A DNA stretch of 64,000 nt from Draconibacterium halophilum (GTDB lineage: Bacteria; Bacteroidota; Bacteroidia; Bacteroidales; Prolixibacteraceae): contig NZ_CP048409.1 of the NCBI RefSeq assembly GCF_010448835.1, forward strand, positions 4,257,501-4,321,500, in the 5' to 3' direction. Both the position numbers and the translations under genes were made by a program. The notes below the pieces were generated by a model, which worked only from the letters and a program-made list of their open reading frames with translations, was not told the DNA's origin and did not search any database. How positions within the stretch are numbered: position 1 is the stretch's first letter; every line of letters starts with the position of its first letter. This document shows, piece by piece, positions 1 to 8,483 of this stretch.

Positions 1-1337
1 TACGACTTCGCACGCTTTATCCAAAGTCGATATTGCTGGAAAGCTCTGATTACCACGGCGCAGAAAATGCCTATTCATTTATTGCTTTTAAACCCATTGC
101 CGATTTTAAAGTGAATAATGGCGAGGTTAGCATTGATCTTCCCGGCAGAGAACAGCAGAAGTTTAAGCTCTCGCCCGAGCAAATGTTACACGATGAACTG
201 GACAACTTTTTCAAAACATTTAATGTTGATTCTGATGAGATTGAATTGCCGGCCAACGGTTTGTTTGGCTACCTGAATTTCGATGCCATCCAGCATTTCG
301 AAAACATCAGTTTCTCTTCCACCAAAAAAGAAGAATACCAAACCCCGGAAGTAAGCTACAGTTTTTACAAGTATGTAGTGGCCATCGATCATCATAAAAA
401 CCAAATCCACATTGTTGAAAACCTGCTGGAAGGGGAAGAATCGCAAATGGATTACGTGCATCATTTGCTGGTGAATCTTAACTTTTCAACGGCAAGATTT
501 GATGTGCGCGACGAAGAGAAATCAAATATCACCGACGAAGAATACATGCACATGGTAACAAAAGGTAAAGAACACTGCTACCGTGGCGATGTATTCCAGA
601 TCGTGCTGAGCCGCCAGTTCTCGCAGGAATTTGTTGGCGATGATTTTAATGTTTACCGGGCACTGCGCTCCATCAATCCATCGCCGTACCTGTTTTATTT
701 CGATTACGGAACGTACAGTATTTTTGGATCAAGTCCCGAGGCTGAAGTCAGAATAAAAGATAACAAAGCATACATTCACCCCATTGCCGGAACTTTTAAA
801 CGTACCGGTAACGATGAGCAGGACCGTGAGCTGGCCGAAAAGCTGAGCAAAGATCCGAAGGAAAATGCCGAGCATGTAATGTTGGTAGATCTTGCCCGCA
901 ACGATTTGAGCCGAAATGCTGACAATGTAGTTGTTGAAACCTATCGCGAGGTGCAATTCTTTTCGCATGTGATTCACCTGGTTTCTCAGGTATCGGGCGA
1001 AATTACCGACGATACCAACCTGATAAAAGTACTGGGCGAAACCTTCCCCGCCGGAACACTTTCGGGAGCACCGAAATATAAAGCCATGGAACTGATAGAT
1101 AAATACGAAAACCAAAACCGTGGTTACTACGGAGGTTGTATCGGCTACCTGGGTTTTGATAATTCAGTAAACCATGCCATTATGATTCGCTCGTTTTTGA
1201 GCAAAGACAAGAAATTGTTTTACCAGGCGGGTGCCGGAATTGTCGCCGACTCGCAAGAAGAGAGCGAACTACAGGAAGTGAACAACAAACTGGCCGCCTT
1301 GAAAAAAGCCATTGAAATGGCAAAAGGAATTAATTAA
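1..1337 (+). CDS. trpE: Anthranilate synthase component I (5' end outside window)
   Basis: Converts chorismate to anthranilate, using ammonia supplied by TrpG; first step of tryptophan synthesis, cytoplasmic. The frame is already open at the first full codon (base 3), so the start lies upstream and roughly 20-25 residues are missing compared with the usual ~465. The visible N-terminus carries the Leu-Leu-Glu-Ser-Ser motif, the tryptophan feedback-binding site in TrpE enzymes. The C-terminal chorismate-binding domain shows GDVFQIVLSRQF, FPAGTLSGAPK and GAGIVADS. A TTG at 33 is not a credible start because conserved residues precede it. First visible gene of trpEGDCFBA. Confidence 0.96.
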   Translation, partial: RLRTLYPKSILLESSDYHGAENAYSFIAFKPIADFKVNNGEVSIDLPGREQQKFKLSPEQMLHDELDNFFKTFNVDSDEIELPANGLFGYLNFDAIQHFENISFSSTKKEEYQTPEVSYSFYKYVVAIDHHKNQIHIVENLLEGEESQMDYVHHLLVNLNFSTARFDVRDEEKSNITDEEYMHMVTKGKEHCYRGDVFQIVLSRQFSQEFVGDDFNVYRALRSINPSPYLFYFDYGTYSIFGSSPEAEVRIKDNKAYIHPIAGTFKRTGNDEQDRELAEKLSKDPKENAEHVMLVDLARNDLSRNADNVVVETYREVQFFSHVIHLVSQVSGEITDDTNLIKVLGETFPAGTLSGAPKYKAMELIDKYENQNRGYYGGCIGYLGFDNSVNHAIMIRSFLSKDKKLFYQAGAGIVADSQEESELQEVNNKLAALKKAIEMAKGIN

Positions 1338-1341
1338 CAAA

Positions 1342-1375
1342 GCCTCTCCTAACCCCTCCGAAGGAGGGGAACAGG
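1342..1375. repeat. Palindromic GC-rich repeat, copy A
   Basis: A C-rich then G-rich element (core CCCCTCCGAAGGAGGGG) fills the trpE-trpG gap. Its sequence closely matches the reverse complement of copy B at 1438-1472, so the two form an inverted pair around the trpG start. Dispersed intergenic palindromes of this style are common in Bacteroidota; that this one is dispersed genome-wide is inferred. Confidence 0.7.
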
Positions 1376-1403
1376 AAAACAAAAGAATTAAAAGCAAAAT
1401 AAA

Positions 1404-2045
1404 ATGGTACAAAAACAATACAAACAAGAACCTGCTTCAATCTCCTCCCCTTCGGGGAGGCCGGGAGGGGCCAAAATCTTAGTTATCGATAATTACGACT
1501 CATTTACCTACAACCTGGTACATGCCATTAAAAAGATTGCCGGCCAGCCGGTTGATGTGTTTCGCAACGATCAGATTGCACTGGAAGAAATTGAAAAATA
1601 CGACAAGATCGTTCTTTCTCCTGGCCCTGGAATTCCGGAAGAAGCTGGTCTTTTACTCGATATTATAAAAGCTTATGCGCCAACAAAGAGTATATTGGGA
1701 GTTTGTCTGGGTCACCAGGCTATTGGCGAAGCTTTTGGGGGTACACTTCATAACATGAACCGTGTTTTACATGGAATTGCCACCCCGGTTAAACAAACCG
1801 GAATAAAATCGAAGTTATTTAAAGGATTGCCCGAATCATTTGATGTAGGCCGCTATCATTCGTGGATTGTTCAGAAAGAACAACTACCCGAGTGTTTTGA
1901 AGTTACCAGTTACGACAACGATGGTCTGGTAATGTCGATGCAACACAAAGAATACGATTTACAAAGTGTGCAGTTTCATCCGGAATCGGTACTCACTCCG
2001 CTGGGCGAAAAAATTATCGAAAACTGGTTATATCCTGAAAAATAG
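1404..2045 (+). CDS. trpG: Anthranilate synthase component II, glutamine amidotransferase
   Basis: Glutaminase subunit that releases ammonia for TrpE. It is a class I amidotransferase: the domain starts at KILVIDNYDSF, the nucleophile Cys101 sits in GVCLGHQ, and the His-Glu pair is in FHPES. The protein has 213 residues; the family normally begins directly at KILVIDN, so about 23 N-terminal residues are extra. About half of that extension (ISSPSGRPGGA) is translated from the palindromic repeat at 1438-1472. No other in-frame ATG, GTG or TTG lies closer to the domain than 1404 that I can see, so this start is kept. It follows trpE by 66 bases and precedes trpD by 54. Confidence 0.93.
   Translation: MVQKQYKQEPASISSPSGRPGGAKILVIDNYDSFTYNLVHAIKKIAGQPVDVFRNDQIALEEIEKYDKIVLSPGPGIPEEAGLLLDIIKAYAPTKSILGVCLGHQAIGEAFGGTLHNMNRVLHGIATPVKQTGIKSKLFKGLPESFDVGRYHSWIVQKEQLPECFEVTSYDNDGLVMSMQHKEYDLQSVQFHPESVLTPLGEKIIENWLYPEK
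1438..1472. repeat. Palindromic GC-rich repeat, copy B, inside trpG
   Basis: Core CTCCCCTTCGGGGAGG. The reverse complement aligns with copy A (1342-1375) over about 34 bases. It lies within the trpG reading frame, just before the amidotransferase domain, and adds translated residues without a stop or frame change. Confidence 0.7.
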
Positions 2046-2099
2046 TAGAAGCCATAGATACCACATAACAAAAAACTCAACAGCTAAAAATCGAACAAA

Positions 2100-3095
2100 A
2101 TGAAGGATATATTACAATACCTTTTTGATGGCAACACCCTTACTCGCGAAGAAGCAAAAATGGCTCTTATTGAAGTGGGAAAAGGCATGCATTCCGATGC
2201 TGAATTTGCATCCTTTCTTACTGTGTTTAAAATGCGTCCATTACAGTCGGAAGAACTTGGCGGCTTCCGCGATGCCATGGCGGAACTCAGTAAAAAAGTA
2301 GATCTCTCGGCCTACAATGCAATTGATGTGGTAGGCACCGGTGGCGATGGCAAAAATACATTCAACATCTCTACCATTTCATGTTTTCTGATCGCAGGAG
2401 CAGGTGTAAATGTTACCAAGCACGGGAACTATGCAGTCACATCTACCAGCGGATCGTCTAACGTTTTAGAATTTCTGGGTTACGAATTCAGCAACGAAAT
2501 TGACAAATTAAAAAACGACCTCGACAAAGGCGGATTCTGTTTTTTACATGCCCCGCTATTTCACCCGGCAATGAAACACATTGCGCCGGTGCGCCGGGCA
2601 TTAAAAGTACAAACCTTCTTTAATATTCTGGGGCCCATGATCAATCCGGCAGAACCAAAATACCAAGTACTGGGAGTGAATAACAACGAAAATTTCGAGC
2701 ATTACAAAACTATTTACAAAACGCTTGATGTTAACTTTGCCATTTTGAATAGCGTTGATGGTTACGATGAGATTTCGCTAACTGCGGATACGCATTATGC
2801 CACAAAAAGGGAAGATAAACTGTTGGCGCCGGCAGAATTTGAATTGCCACAAATAGCCCCGGAAAAGCTTTTTGGTGGCGATTCGGTTGAGGAAGCCGCA
2901 AAAATATTCATCGACATTTTGAAAGGCAATGGAACAACAGAACAAAATAATGTTGTTATTGCCAACGCCGCAGTTGGATTACAAGTTGTTTTTTCGGATA
3001 AAACATTGACTGATTGTGTTGAAATGGCACGCGAATCATTAACTAGTGGAAATGCGTTGAAGAAACTGGACGCAGTAACAAACAAGTCCTTTTAA
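2100..3095 (+). CDS. trpD: Anthranilate phosphoribosyltransferase
   Basis: Transfers the phosphoribosyl group of PRPP to anthranilate, the second step of the pathway. The 331 residues match the usual ~330-345. The glycine-rich PRPP-binding motif GTGGDG is at residues 79-84, followed by KHGN and TSTSGSSN (anthranilate/PRPP site) and, near residue 160, the MKHIAPVRR segment typical of the family. The N-terminal helical domain (1-70) and the larger alpha/beta domain are both complete. Starts 54 bases after trpG and ends 21 bases before trpC, consistent with one operon. No fusion to TrpG, unlike in enterobacteria. Confidence 0.96.
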   Translation: MKDILQYLFDGNTLTREEAKMALIEVGKGMHSDAEFASFLTVFKMRPLQSEELGGFRDAMAELSKKVDLSAYNAIDVVGTGGDGKNTFNISTISCFLIAGAGVNVTKHGNYAVTSTSGSSNVLEFLGYEFSNEIDKLKNDLDKGGFCFLHAPLFHPAMKHIAPVRRALKVQTFFNILGPMINPAEPKYQVLGVNNNENFEHYKTIYKTLDVNFAILNSVDGYDEISLTADTHYATKREDKLLAPAEFELPQIAPEKLFGGDSVEEAAKIFIDILKGNGTTEQNNVVIANAAVGLQVVFSDKTLTDCVEMARESLTSGNALKKLDAVTNKSF

Positions 3096-3116
3096 GGCTG
3101 CATAAAGAAAAAGACA

Positions 3117-3899
3117 ATGAATATTCTTGATAAAATAGTAGCAACAAAAAAACAGGAAGTCGCCGACCAGAAAAAGGTGGTCAGCATGGAGCAATTGGAG
3201 AGCTACCCTGGTTTTGCACGCAAATGTATTTCGCTAAAAGAAAACCTGCTGAAAGAAGGAGCTTCGGGAATTATTGCTGAATTTAAGCAAAAATCACCTT
3301 CCAAAGGAGAAATCAACTTCTCGGCAAAAGTTGAAGAAGTTACCAAAGCATACAATGCTGCAGGTGCATCGTGCCTTTCTGTTCTTACCGATTTTGAATA
3401 CTTTGGCGGTACATTGGCCAACCTGGCAAAAGCACGTGAAGCGAATCCTGACATTCCAATTTTACGAAAGGATTTTATGATCGATACTTACCAGATTGTG
3501 GAAGCCAAAGCTTTTGGTGCAGATGTGATCCTTTTAATTGCTGCCTGCCTCTCGAAAGAACTGGCAGTGGAACTGGCCCAAAAAGCCAAAAAACTGGGCT
3601 TGGACGTTTTAATGGAAATTCATAATGCCGAAGAGTTGGAAATTGTAAACGACTATGTTGATGTTGTAGGCGTAAACAACCGCAACCTGAAAACTTTTGA
3701 GGTTAGTGTTGAAACTTCGGTGGAACTTTCGAAACATATTCCGGCTAAATTTGTAAAAATATCGGAGAGTGGGTTATCAGGAGCTACAGAAATTAAATAC
3801 CTAAAAGAAAATGGCTTTAAAGGTTTCCTCATTGGCGAGACTTTCATGAAAACTGATGATCCTGGAGCCGAATGTAAAAAGTTAATAGAGGAATTATAA
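3117..3899 (+). CDS. trpC: Indole-3-glycerol-phosphate synthase
   Basis: Decarboxylates and closes the ring of carboxyphenylamino-deoxyribulose phosphate to give indole-3-glycerol phosphate. A complete (beta/alpha)8 barrel of 260 residues. Visible signature segments are AEFKQKSPSKG (catalytic lysine region), ILRKDFMID, MEIHNAEEL, GVNNRNL and SESGLSG; the C-terminal GFLIGETFMK is the phosphate site. It is monofunctional, with TrpF as a separate gene downstream. Gap to trpF is 96 bases and is filled mostly by a palindromic repeat, so trpF probably still depends on the upstream promoter. Confidence 0.96.
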   Translation: MNILDKIVATKKQEVADQKKVVSMEQLESYPGFARKCISLKENLLKEGASGIIAEFKQKSPSKGEINFSAKVEEVTKAYNAAGASCLSVLTDFEYFGGTLANLAKAREANPDIPILRKDFMIDTYQIVEAKAFGADVILLIAACLSKELAVELAQKAKKLGLDVLMEIHNAEELEIVNDYVDVVGVNNRNLKTFEVSVETSVELSKHIPAKFVKISESGLSGATEIKYLKENGFKGFLIGETFMKTDDPGAECKKLIEEL

Positions 3900-3900
3900 A

Positions 3901-3982
3901 TGTCATTTCGACGAGGTTCGAGGAGAAATCTTTTGCTTTCGAGCTTTATTGAAACAGATTTCTCTCTGCGTTCGAAATGACA
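3901..3982. repeat. MITE-like repeat with TGTCATTTCGA ends, copy 1
   Basis: Terminal inverted repeats TGTCATTTCGA (3901-3911) and TCGAAATGACA (3972-3982) enclose an inner inverted pair GAGAAATCT/AGATTTCTC. It fills the trpC-trpF gap and begins 2 bases after the trpC stop. A second copy of the same layout lies at 5871-5950. Elements with these ends are recognised as dispersed intergenic repeats in many Bacteroidota genomes. Confidence 0.8.
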
Positions 3983-3995
3983 AAACTGGAATACG

Positions 3996-4622
3996 ATGGC
4001 AAAAGATCTAAAAATAAAAGTGTGCGGGATGAAATTCACCCAAAATCGCGAACAGGTGGAAGCACTTGATGTTGATCTGTTGGGCTATATTTTTTACGGC
4101 CCATCAAAACGATTTGTAGGTGATTCTCCCGATGCGGGGTTGTTTCAATCTACAAAACCCAAAGTTGGTGTTTTTGTGAACGAAAATGCATTTGAAATTC
4201 TTGGATTGGCAAAAAACCTGGGTTTCGATTACGTTCAGTTGCATGGCAAGGAGAATCCAAAAACCTGCGGAATATTGCAAGATCAGGATCTGCATGTTTT
4301 AAAGGCCTTCCCAATGGATGAAGAATTTAATTTTGCAGCAACAACAGCTTTTGAGGAATCTGTTGATTATTTTTTATTCGATACCAAAACTAAACAGCAT
4401 GGAGGGTCGGGTAAAAAATTCAACTGGCAGCTACTGGAAAACTACAAAGGTGAAACGCCTTTTTTCCTGAGTGGTGGCATTGGCTCCGATGATGCAGCAG
4501 AAATTAAAGAACTCAATCACCCCATGTTGGCGGGCGTTGATCTTAACAGTGGTTTTGAAGACGAACCCGGATTAAAAAATATTGAAAAACTAGAAAAGTT
4601 TATACACCAATTAAAGAAATAA
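3996..4622 (+). CDS. trpF: Phosphoribosylanthranilate isomerase
   Basis: Catalyses the Amadori rearrangement of phosphoribosylanthranilate, the step between TrpD and TrpC. A (beta/alpha)8 barrel of 208 residues, normal size. KVCGM near the start (residues 8-12) holds the catalytic cysteine; FLFDTKTKQHGGSGKKFNW contains the catalytic aspartate and the conserved HGGSG(K/R)xF segment; FLSGGI and GVDLNSGFE form the phosphate-binding loops. The start at 3996 is 14 bases after the end of the repeat, so the repeat stops just short of the translation start region. Fifth gene of the operon; 61 bases before trpB. Confidence 0.95.
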   Translation: MAKDLKIKVCGMKFTQNREQVEALDVDLLGYIFYGPSKRFVGDSPDAGLFQSTKPKVGVFVNENAFEILGLAKNLGFDYVQLHGKENPKTCGILQDQDLHVLKAFPMDEEFNFAATTAFEESVDYFLFDTKTKQHGGSGKKFNWQLLENYKGETPFFLSGGIGSDDAAEIKELNHPMLAGVDLNSGFEDEPGLKNIEKLEKFIHQLKK

Positions 4623-4683
4623 AGTGCGGAATACGATTGTCTGGAAAAGATAAACAGGTCTTCCAACTTCCAATTTTAATAAC

Positions 4684-5864
4684 ATGAAGTATCAAGTAAA
4701 CGAAAAAGGATATTACGGCGAATTTGGCGGTGCATGGATACCCGAAATGATGTTCACCAATATTGATGAACTTAAGCGCCGTTACCTGGAAATTATAGAA
4801 TCAGACGCATTCAGGAAAGAATTTGATCAGTTGCTAAAAGATTATGTGGGGCGCCCGTCTCCGTTGTATTTTGCCAGCCGACTTTCGGAGCATTACGGCA
4901 GCAAAATATACCTGAAACGGGAAGATCTGAACCACACCGGATCGCACAAACTAAACAATACGATCGGACAAATTCTGCTGGCACAGCAGCTGGGCAAAAC
5001 ACGTATTATTGCCGAAACAGGCGCGGGTCAGCACGGAGTAGCAACAGCCACGGTCTGCGCGCTGAAAGGCATAAAATGTATCGTGTACATGGGCGCGTTA
5101 GATGTATCGCGCCAGGCACCCAATGTAAAAAAGATGAAAATGCTGGGGCTGAAGTAATTCCGGTGCACAGTGGGAATAAAACACTTAAAGACGCTACCAA
5201 CGAAGCTATGCGCGACTGGATTAACAATCCGGAAGACACGCATTACATTATTGGATCGGTAGTTGGTCCGCACCCCTTCCCCGATATGGTTGCACGTTTC
5301 CAATCGGTTATTAGTGCCGAGATGAAAAAACAACTGCAGGCACAAACCGGCTCTGAATTCCCGACTCGTATTTTAGCGTGTGTGGGCGGAGGAAGTAACG
5401 CTGCCGGGGCTTTTTATCATTACCTGGATGATGAACAGGTGGAATTAATTGGTGTGGAAGCTGCGGGAAAAGGTATCGCTTCCGACGAAACGGCTGCAAC
5501 GCTGGCTGTTGGATCGCCGGGTGTGCTACACTCGAGCAGAACGATGCTGATGCAAGACGACGACGGTCAGATTACAGAACCTTATTCCATTTCTGCCGGA
5601 CTGGATTATCCGGGAATCGGGCCATTGCACGCCCACCTGTTTAAATCAGGCCGGGCAAAGTTTTTGGCTGCCACCGACGAGGAAGTATTACAGGCCGTGT
5701 TACTGATAACACAAAAAGAAGGCATTATTCCGGCACTGGAATCGGCTCATGCCCTTGCCGCGCTGGATAAAATAAAAATGAATCCTGACGATGTGAATGT
5801 AATTAACCTTTCGGGTAGCGGAAACAAAGATATGGAAACCTATTTAAATTATTTTGGATACTAA
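4684..5864 (+). CDS. trpB: Tryptophan synthase beta chain, reading frame broken by one missing base
   Basis: PLP enzyme joining indole to serine, complexed with TrpA. The first part (4684-5157) reads up to NVKKMKMLG and then stops; the rest (AEVIPVHSGNKTLKDA onward) lies in the +1 shifted frame through 5864. Adding one G to the GGGG run at 5145-5148 restores a single 393-residue protein, the normal length. HTGSHKLNN carries the PLP lysine, AETGAGQHGVA and GGGSNAAG the cofactor and phosphate loops. Every conserved block is intact on both sides, so either a homopolymer sequencing error or a very recent mutation. If real, the strain would be unable to make tryptophan. Confidence 0.93.
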
Positions 5865-5870
5865 TTGTCC

Positions 5871-5950
5871 TGTCATTTCGAAGGAGGTACGTCTTAGAAA
5901 TCTCCATCTTTGATGAAACAGATTTCTTCTTATTCTTCGTCGAAATGACA
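5871..5950. repeat. MITE-like repeat with TGTCATTTCGA ends, copy 2
   Basis: TGTCATTTCGA (5871-5881) and TCGAAATGACA (5940-5950) are inverted; the inner part again holds AGAAATCT and AGATTTCTT. Same length class (80 bases) and arrangement as the copy at 3901-3982. It sits 6 bases after the trpB stop and 16 bases before the trpA start. Confidence 0.8.
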
Positions 5951-5966
5951 ATAAAACAAAAACGAA

Positions 5967-6749
5967 ATGAACAACAGAATCAACCAACTTTTCGAAAGAA
6001 AAAAAGCTAACATACTCTCGGTTTATTTTACTGCCGGTTTTCCCAACCTGAACGATACCGTTGAAATCATCCAAGAGCTGGAAAAGAATGGCGTTGACCT
6101 CATTGAGATTGGCATGCCATTTTCTGATCCTACTGCCGATGGTCCAACCATTCAGCGCACCAGCGAAATTGCTTTAAAAAACGGCATGACCATCAAACTG
6201 CTGTTTGAGCAATTAAAAACCATCCGCGAGTCGGTATCTATTCCGCTGGTGTTAATGGGCTACTTTAACCCTGTTTATCGATTTGGCATGGAAGCATTTT
6301 GCCAAAAGTGTGCCGAAATTGGTATCGACGGTACCATTTTACCCGACCTCCCTCTTGATGAATTTGAAGCAGAATATAAAAACATTTTTGAGCAGAATAA
6401 CCTGCACAATATATTGCTGATTACACCACAAACATCGGAAGCACGTATCCGACAAATTGATGCTGCCAGCGAAGGATTTATTTATATGGTTTCATCGTCA
6501 TCAACAACAGGAGCTGGTAAAAAAGTTGAAGACTTTCACAAAGATTATTTCGAGCGTATTCAGGCTTTGAAACTTAAAAATCCACGCCTCATTGGTTTTG
6601 GAATTTCTGATAACGCCACTTTTTCCAACGCCTGCAAATATGCCGGCGGTGCTATTATCGGTAGTGCCTTTGTTAGTTCGTTTAATGAGGAAGTAAAAAT
6701 AGCCGATTCGGTTGCGCAGTTTGTGAAAAACATGCTCCATTCTGATTAA
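5967..6749 (+). CDS. trpA: Tryptophan synthase alpha chain
   Basis: Cleaves indole-3-glycerol phosphate to indole and glyceraldehyde-3-phosphate; indole passes to TrpB through an internal tunnel. Barrel of 260 residues. LIEIGMPFSDPTADGP contains both catalytic acids (Glu and Asp). LMGYFNPVYRFG, GTILPDLPLDE and SSSSTTGAGKK are family segments; GFGISDN and GGAIIGSAFV form the phosphate site. Last trp gene: the next 198 bases hold no gene and no clear hairpin terminator. Confidence 0.96.
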   Translation: MNNRINQLFERKKANILSVYFTAGFPNLNDTVEIIQELEKNGVDLIEIGMPFSDPTADGPTIQRTSEIALKNGMTIKLLFEQLKTIRESVSIPLVLMGYFNPVYRFGMEAFCQKCAEIGIDGTILPDLPLDEFEAEYKNIFEQNNLHNILLITPQTSEARIRQIDAASEGFIYMVSSSSTTGAGKKVEDFHKDYFERIQALKLKNPRLIGFGISDNATFSNACKYAGGAIIGSAFVSSFNEEVKIADSVAQFVKNMLHSD

Positions 6750-6947
6750 AACATACCTCTCATATTTTTAACAAAAGCAAATGTTTTGAAACATACAAGC
6801 ATAGAATCAGTCTAAATAACACATGATCAATGGGATAGAGAACTGTTGCAAAAAAAGCACGTTAATTAGTGTTAAAGGATATTTTACAGCATACTTTAAT
6901 CCAATTTTGGATGTTATATTTAATAGCGAACAATAAAACAAAAAGCC

Positions 6948-7139
6948 ATGTTGGAATATGCAAAAGTAATTCTACCCAAAGTGAGTTTTAGCAGAGAATT
7001 GTTCAGTAAAGAGTTAGCCAAATGCATTAATTGGGTAGAACAAAATCAATTGCCAAAATTGCGCAACTGGTGTTATGAAAATTTTAAAGAATTGTACCCC
7101 GATGTACTGGCAGACGCATTTGCCGACATCGCGGCTTAA
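6948..7139 (+). CDS. Small conserved protein of unknown function (63 aa)
   Basis: A 63-residue protein beginning MLEYAKVILPKVSF. I recognise the general pattern (LEYAK.ILPKVSF..ELF.KEL.K) from short uncharacterised Bacteroidota proteins, but know of no assigned function. It is predicted helical, without signal peptide or membrane segment, with two cysteines (CINW, WCYENF). It is probably its own transcription unit: 198 bases after trpA and followed after 11 bases by a strong terminator, which supports it being a real expressed gene. Confidence 0.75.
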   Translation: MLEYAKVILPKVSFSRELFSKELAKCINWVEQNQLPKLRNWCYENFKELYPDVLADAFADIAA

Positions 7140-7150
7140 AGTATTAACCG

Positions 7151-7177
7151 GGCGGGATTTTATATCCCGCCTTTTTT
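7151..7177 (+). terminator. Rho-independent terminator of the 63-aa gene
   Basis: Perfect 8-bp stem GGCGGGAT (7151-7158) / ATCCCGCC (7164-7171), loop TTTAT, followed by six T. Confidence 0.85.
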
Positions 7178-7310
7178 ATTGAATCTTTGTCGAAAAAAGC
7201 GCTTATCGCTTGAATTAAAAGCAGAACTAATTCTAATCCTTTTTTCCATTTGTAAGAGAAAATGTCGACAGACAAAAGGGTAGAGTTGCAGAAGATCAAA
7301 GTTCTTCCAT

Positions 7311-7352
7311 CTACCCCTCACCCTATCGGGAGCTCCCCTTACAATGGGAGCA
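7311..7352. repeat. C-rich/G-rich palindromic fragment, possible repeat
   Basis: Contains GCTCCC (7332-7337) and GGGAGC (7346-7351) around an 8-base loop, preceded by CCCCTCACCC. Composition and form resemble the repeats at 1342 and 1438, but similarity is loose. The 7178-7431 gap holds no gene that I can support. Confidence 0.35.
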
Positions 7353-7431
7353 CATTTTGAGTAACTTTTGAATTTCATATTGATAAAACGACTCCAATGC
7401 GAATAATTTCAACAAATCCATACCTCCTTTT

Positions 7432-7908
7432 TCAAAGTCGCTTTATCATCCATATATCGCATCCAGTATGCCCCGAATCCCCCAAAGGTTTTTCAAGTTT
7501 TTCAAATCCTGCTCGTTCATACATTCCCACCGCATTGTCAAACTCGGGTAAGGTTTCAATATAAATTTCGGAGTAACCCAGCTCTTTTGCCGACTCAATA
7601 CTTTGTTGCATTAATTGAGTTCCCAGACCCTTTCCCCTGGCTTTTGCCAACAGGTAAAATTTTACCAATTCTGCACAACCTCCAGGCAACCCATCGGTAG
7701 GATAAATGCCGCAACATCCTAAAATTTCATCGTTGTTTTCAGCTACCCAAAGTATCGATTTTTCATTTTGAAACAGTTGATACAAATCATCGGTAGTTGG
7801 GTCGGAAAAAACGGTTCCTTCTTTTGGAGCATCATATTCCACAAAAGCCGCTCTGATTAAGTCGGCTAAAAATTTATTATCGGATTTCTTTACTTCTCTG
7901 ATATTCAT
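7432..7908 (-). CDS. GNAT-family N-acetyltransferase
   Basis: Predicted acetyl-CoA-dependent acetyltransferase, cytoplasmic, substrate unknown. The 158 residues fit a single GNAT domain: the acetyl-CoA loop RGKGLGTQ is at 91-98, preceded by the beta-4 strand CAELVKFYLL and followed by the helix LMQQSIESAKELGY and the beta-5/6 segment IYIETLPEFDNAVGMYERAGF. The ILGCCGIYPTDG segment has two adjacent cysteines. Transcribed alone on the minus strand, convergent with the small gene at 6948. The exact substrate cannot be told from sequence. Confidence 0.85.
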   Translation of the reverse strand: MNIREVKKSDNKFLADLIRAAFVEYDAPKEGTVFSDPTTDDLYQLFQNEKSILWVAENNDEILGCCGIYPTDGLPGGCAELVKFYLLAKARGKGLGTQLMQQSIESAKELGYSEIYIETLPEFDNAVGMYERAGFEKLEKPLGDSGHTGCDIWMIKRL

Positions 7909-8480
7909 AATTTCTAAATCTTCGTAAACGCACCAAAAGCAAAACGATCAACCATCTTTTGGCGCATTCAGTGGATTCAATTTTGCGATGAAAATAAATA
8001 TAATCTACTCAATAGCCAAGCTATTACCCACAGACATTAGCATTCAGGGCATTGGGCGAAGGCTCGGCAATCTGCATGCTTCTCCTAAGCAAAAGTCGGT
8101 TGGTGGCAATGTCCCAACTGATCACACATTTGACAATTTGCAACGCCCATTCTCCTCGCTTTTACCAACTGCCACCACACTTTTATCTGTAAACAACCTC
8201 TTTTCATCAGCAAACAGCATGCAGACCAACAACTTAGCTCACATCTAAATATTAGCAGCATTAACAGGCTTATTGTTACCGTTGGTTGATAATAATCGCG
8301 TTGTATTCTTGCATTCTTTAAGTTTGATCTAAAAGCTAAAAATACGGTAATCGCTAAACAGCAATTTCCGGCATGTAAACAACATTAAACAGGGGATTTC
8401 GGGGAATTAGAAACATGAACAGCGGCACTCCATTTTTTTACATAGAAACAGAATTAAACAGCATTTAAAGTGTAAAAAGT
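7909..8480. other. Gene-free, repeat-like gap
   Basis: No convincing gene. An 86-codon open frame (7988-8248) has no family resemblance and a serine/leucine/asparagine-rich, low-information translation. The patch 8040-8300 is more GC-rich than other gaps, has two GCATGC palindromes and the pair TGGTGGCA/TGCCACCA about 60 bases apart, and ends in TTATTGTTACCGTTGGTT. This looks like a dispersed repeat unit, which I infer from its structure only. Confidence 0.4.
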
Positions 8481-8483
8481 GCA

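Noticed and set aside
3653..4039. 128-codon minus-strand frame covering the trpC end and the gap
   Set aside because: It is the translation of the dispersed TGTCATTTCGA repeat plus antisense of trpC; such frames appear wherever the repeat occurs.
5140..5160. Programmed ribosomal frameshift in trpB
   Set aside because: No slippery heptamer or stimulatory hairpin seen, and an equal break occurs in rpoC; simple base loss is the better explanation.
7160..7378. 72-codon minus-strand frame
   Set aside because: Covers a terminator and a repeat-like palindrome; no protein-like pattern.
7988..8248. 86-codon plus-strand frame
   Set aside because: Low-information sequence lying within a repeat-like block, no recognisable start context or family.
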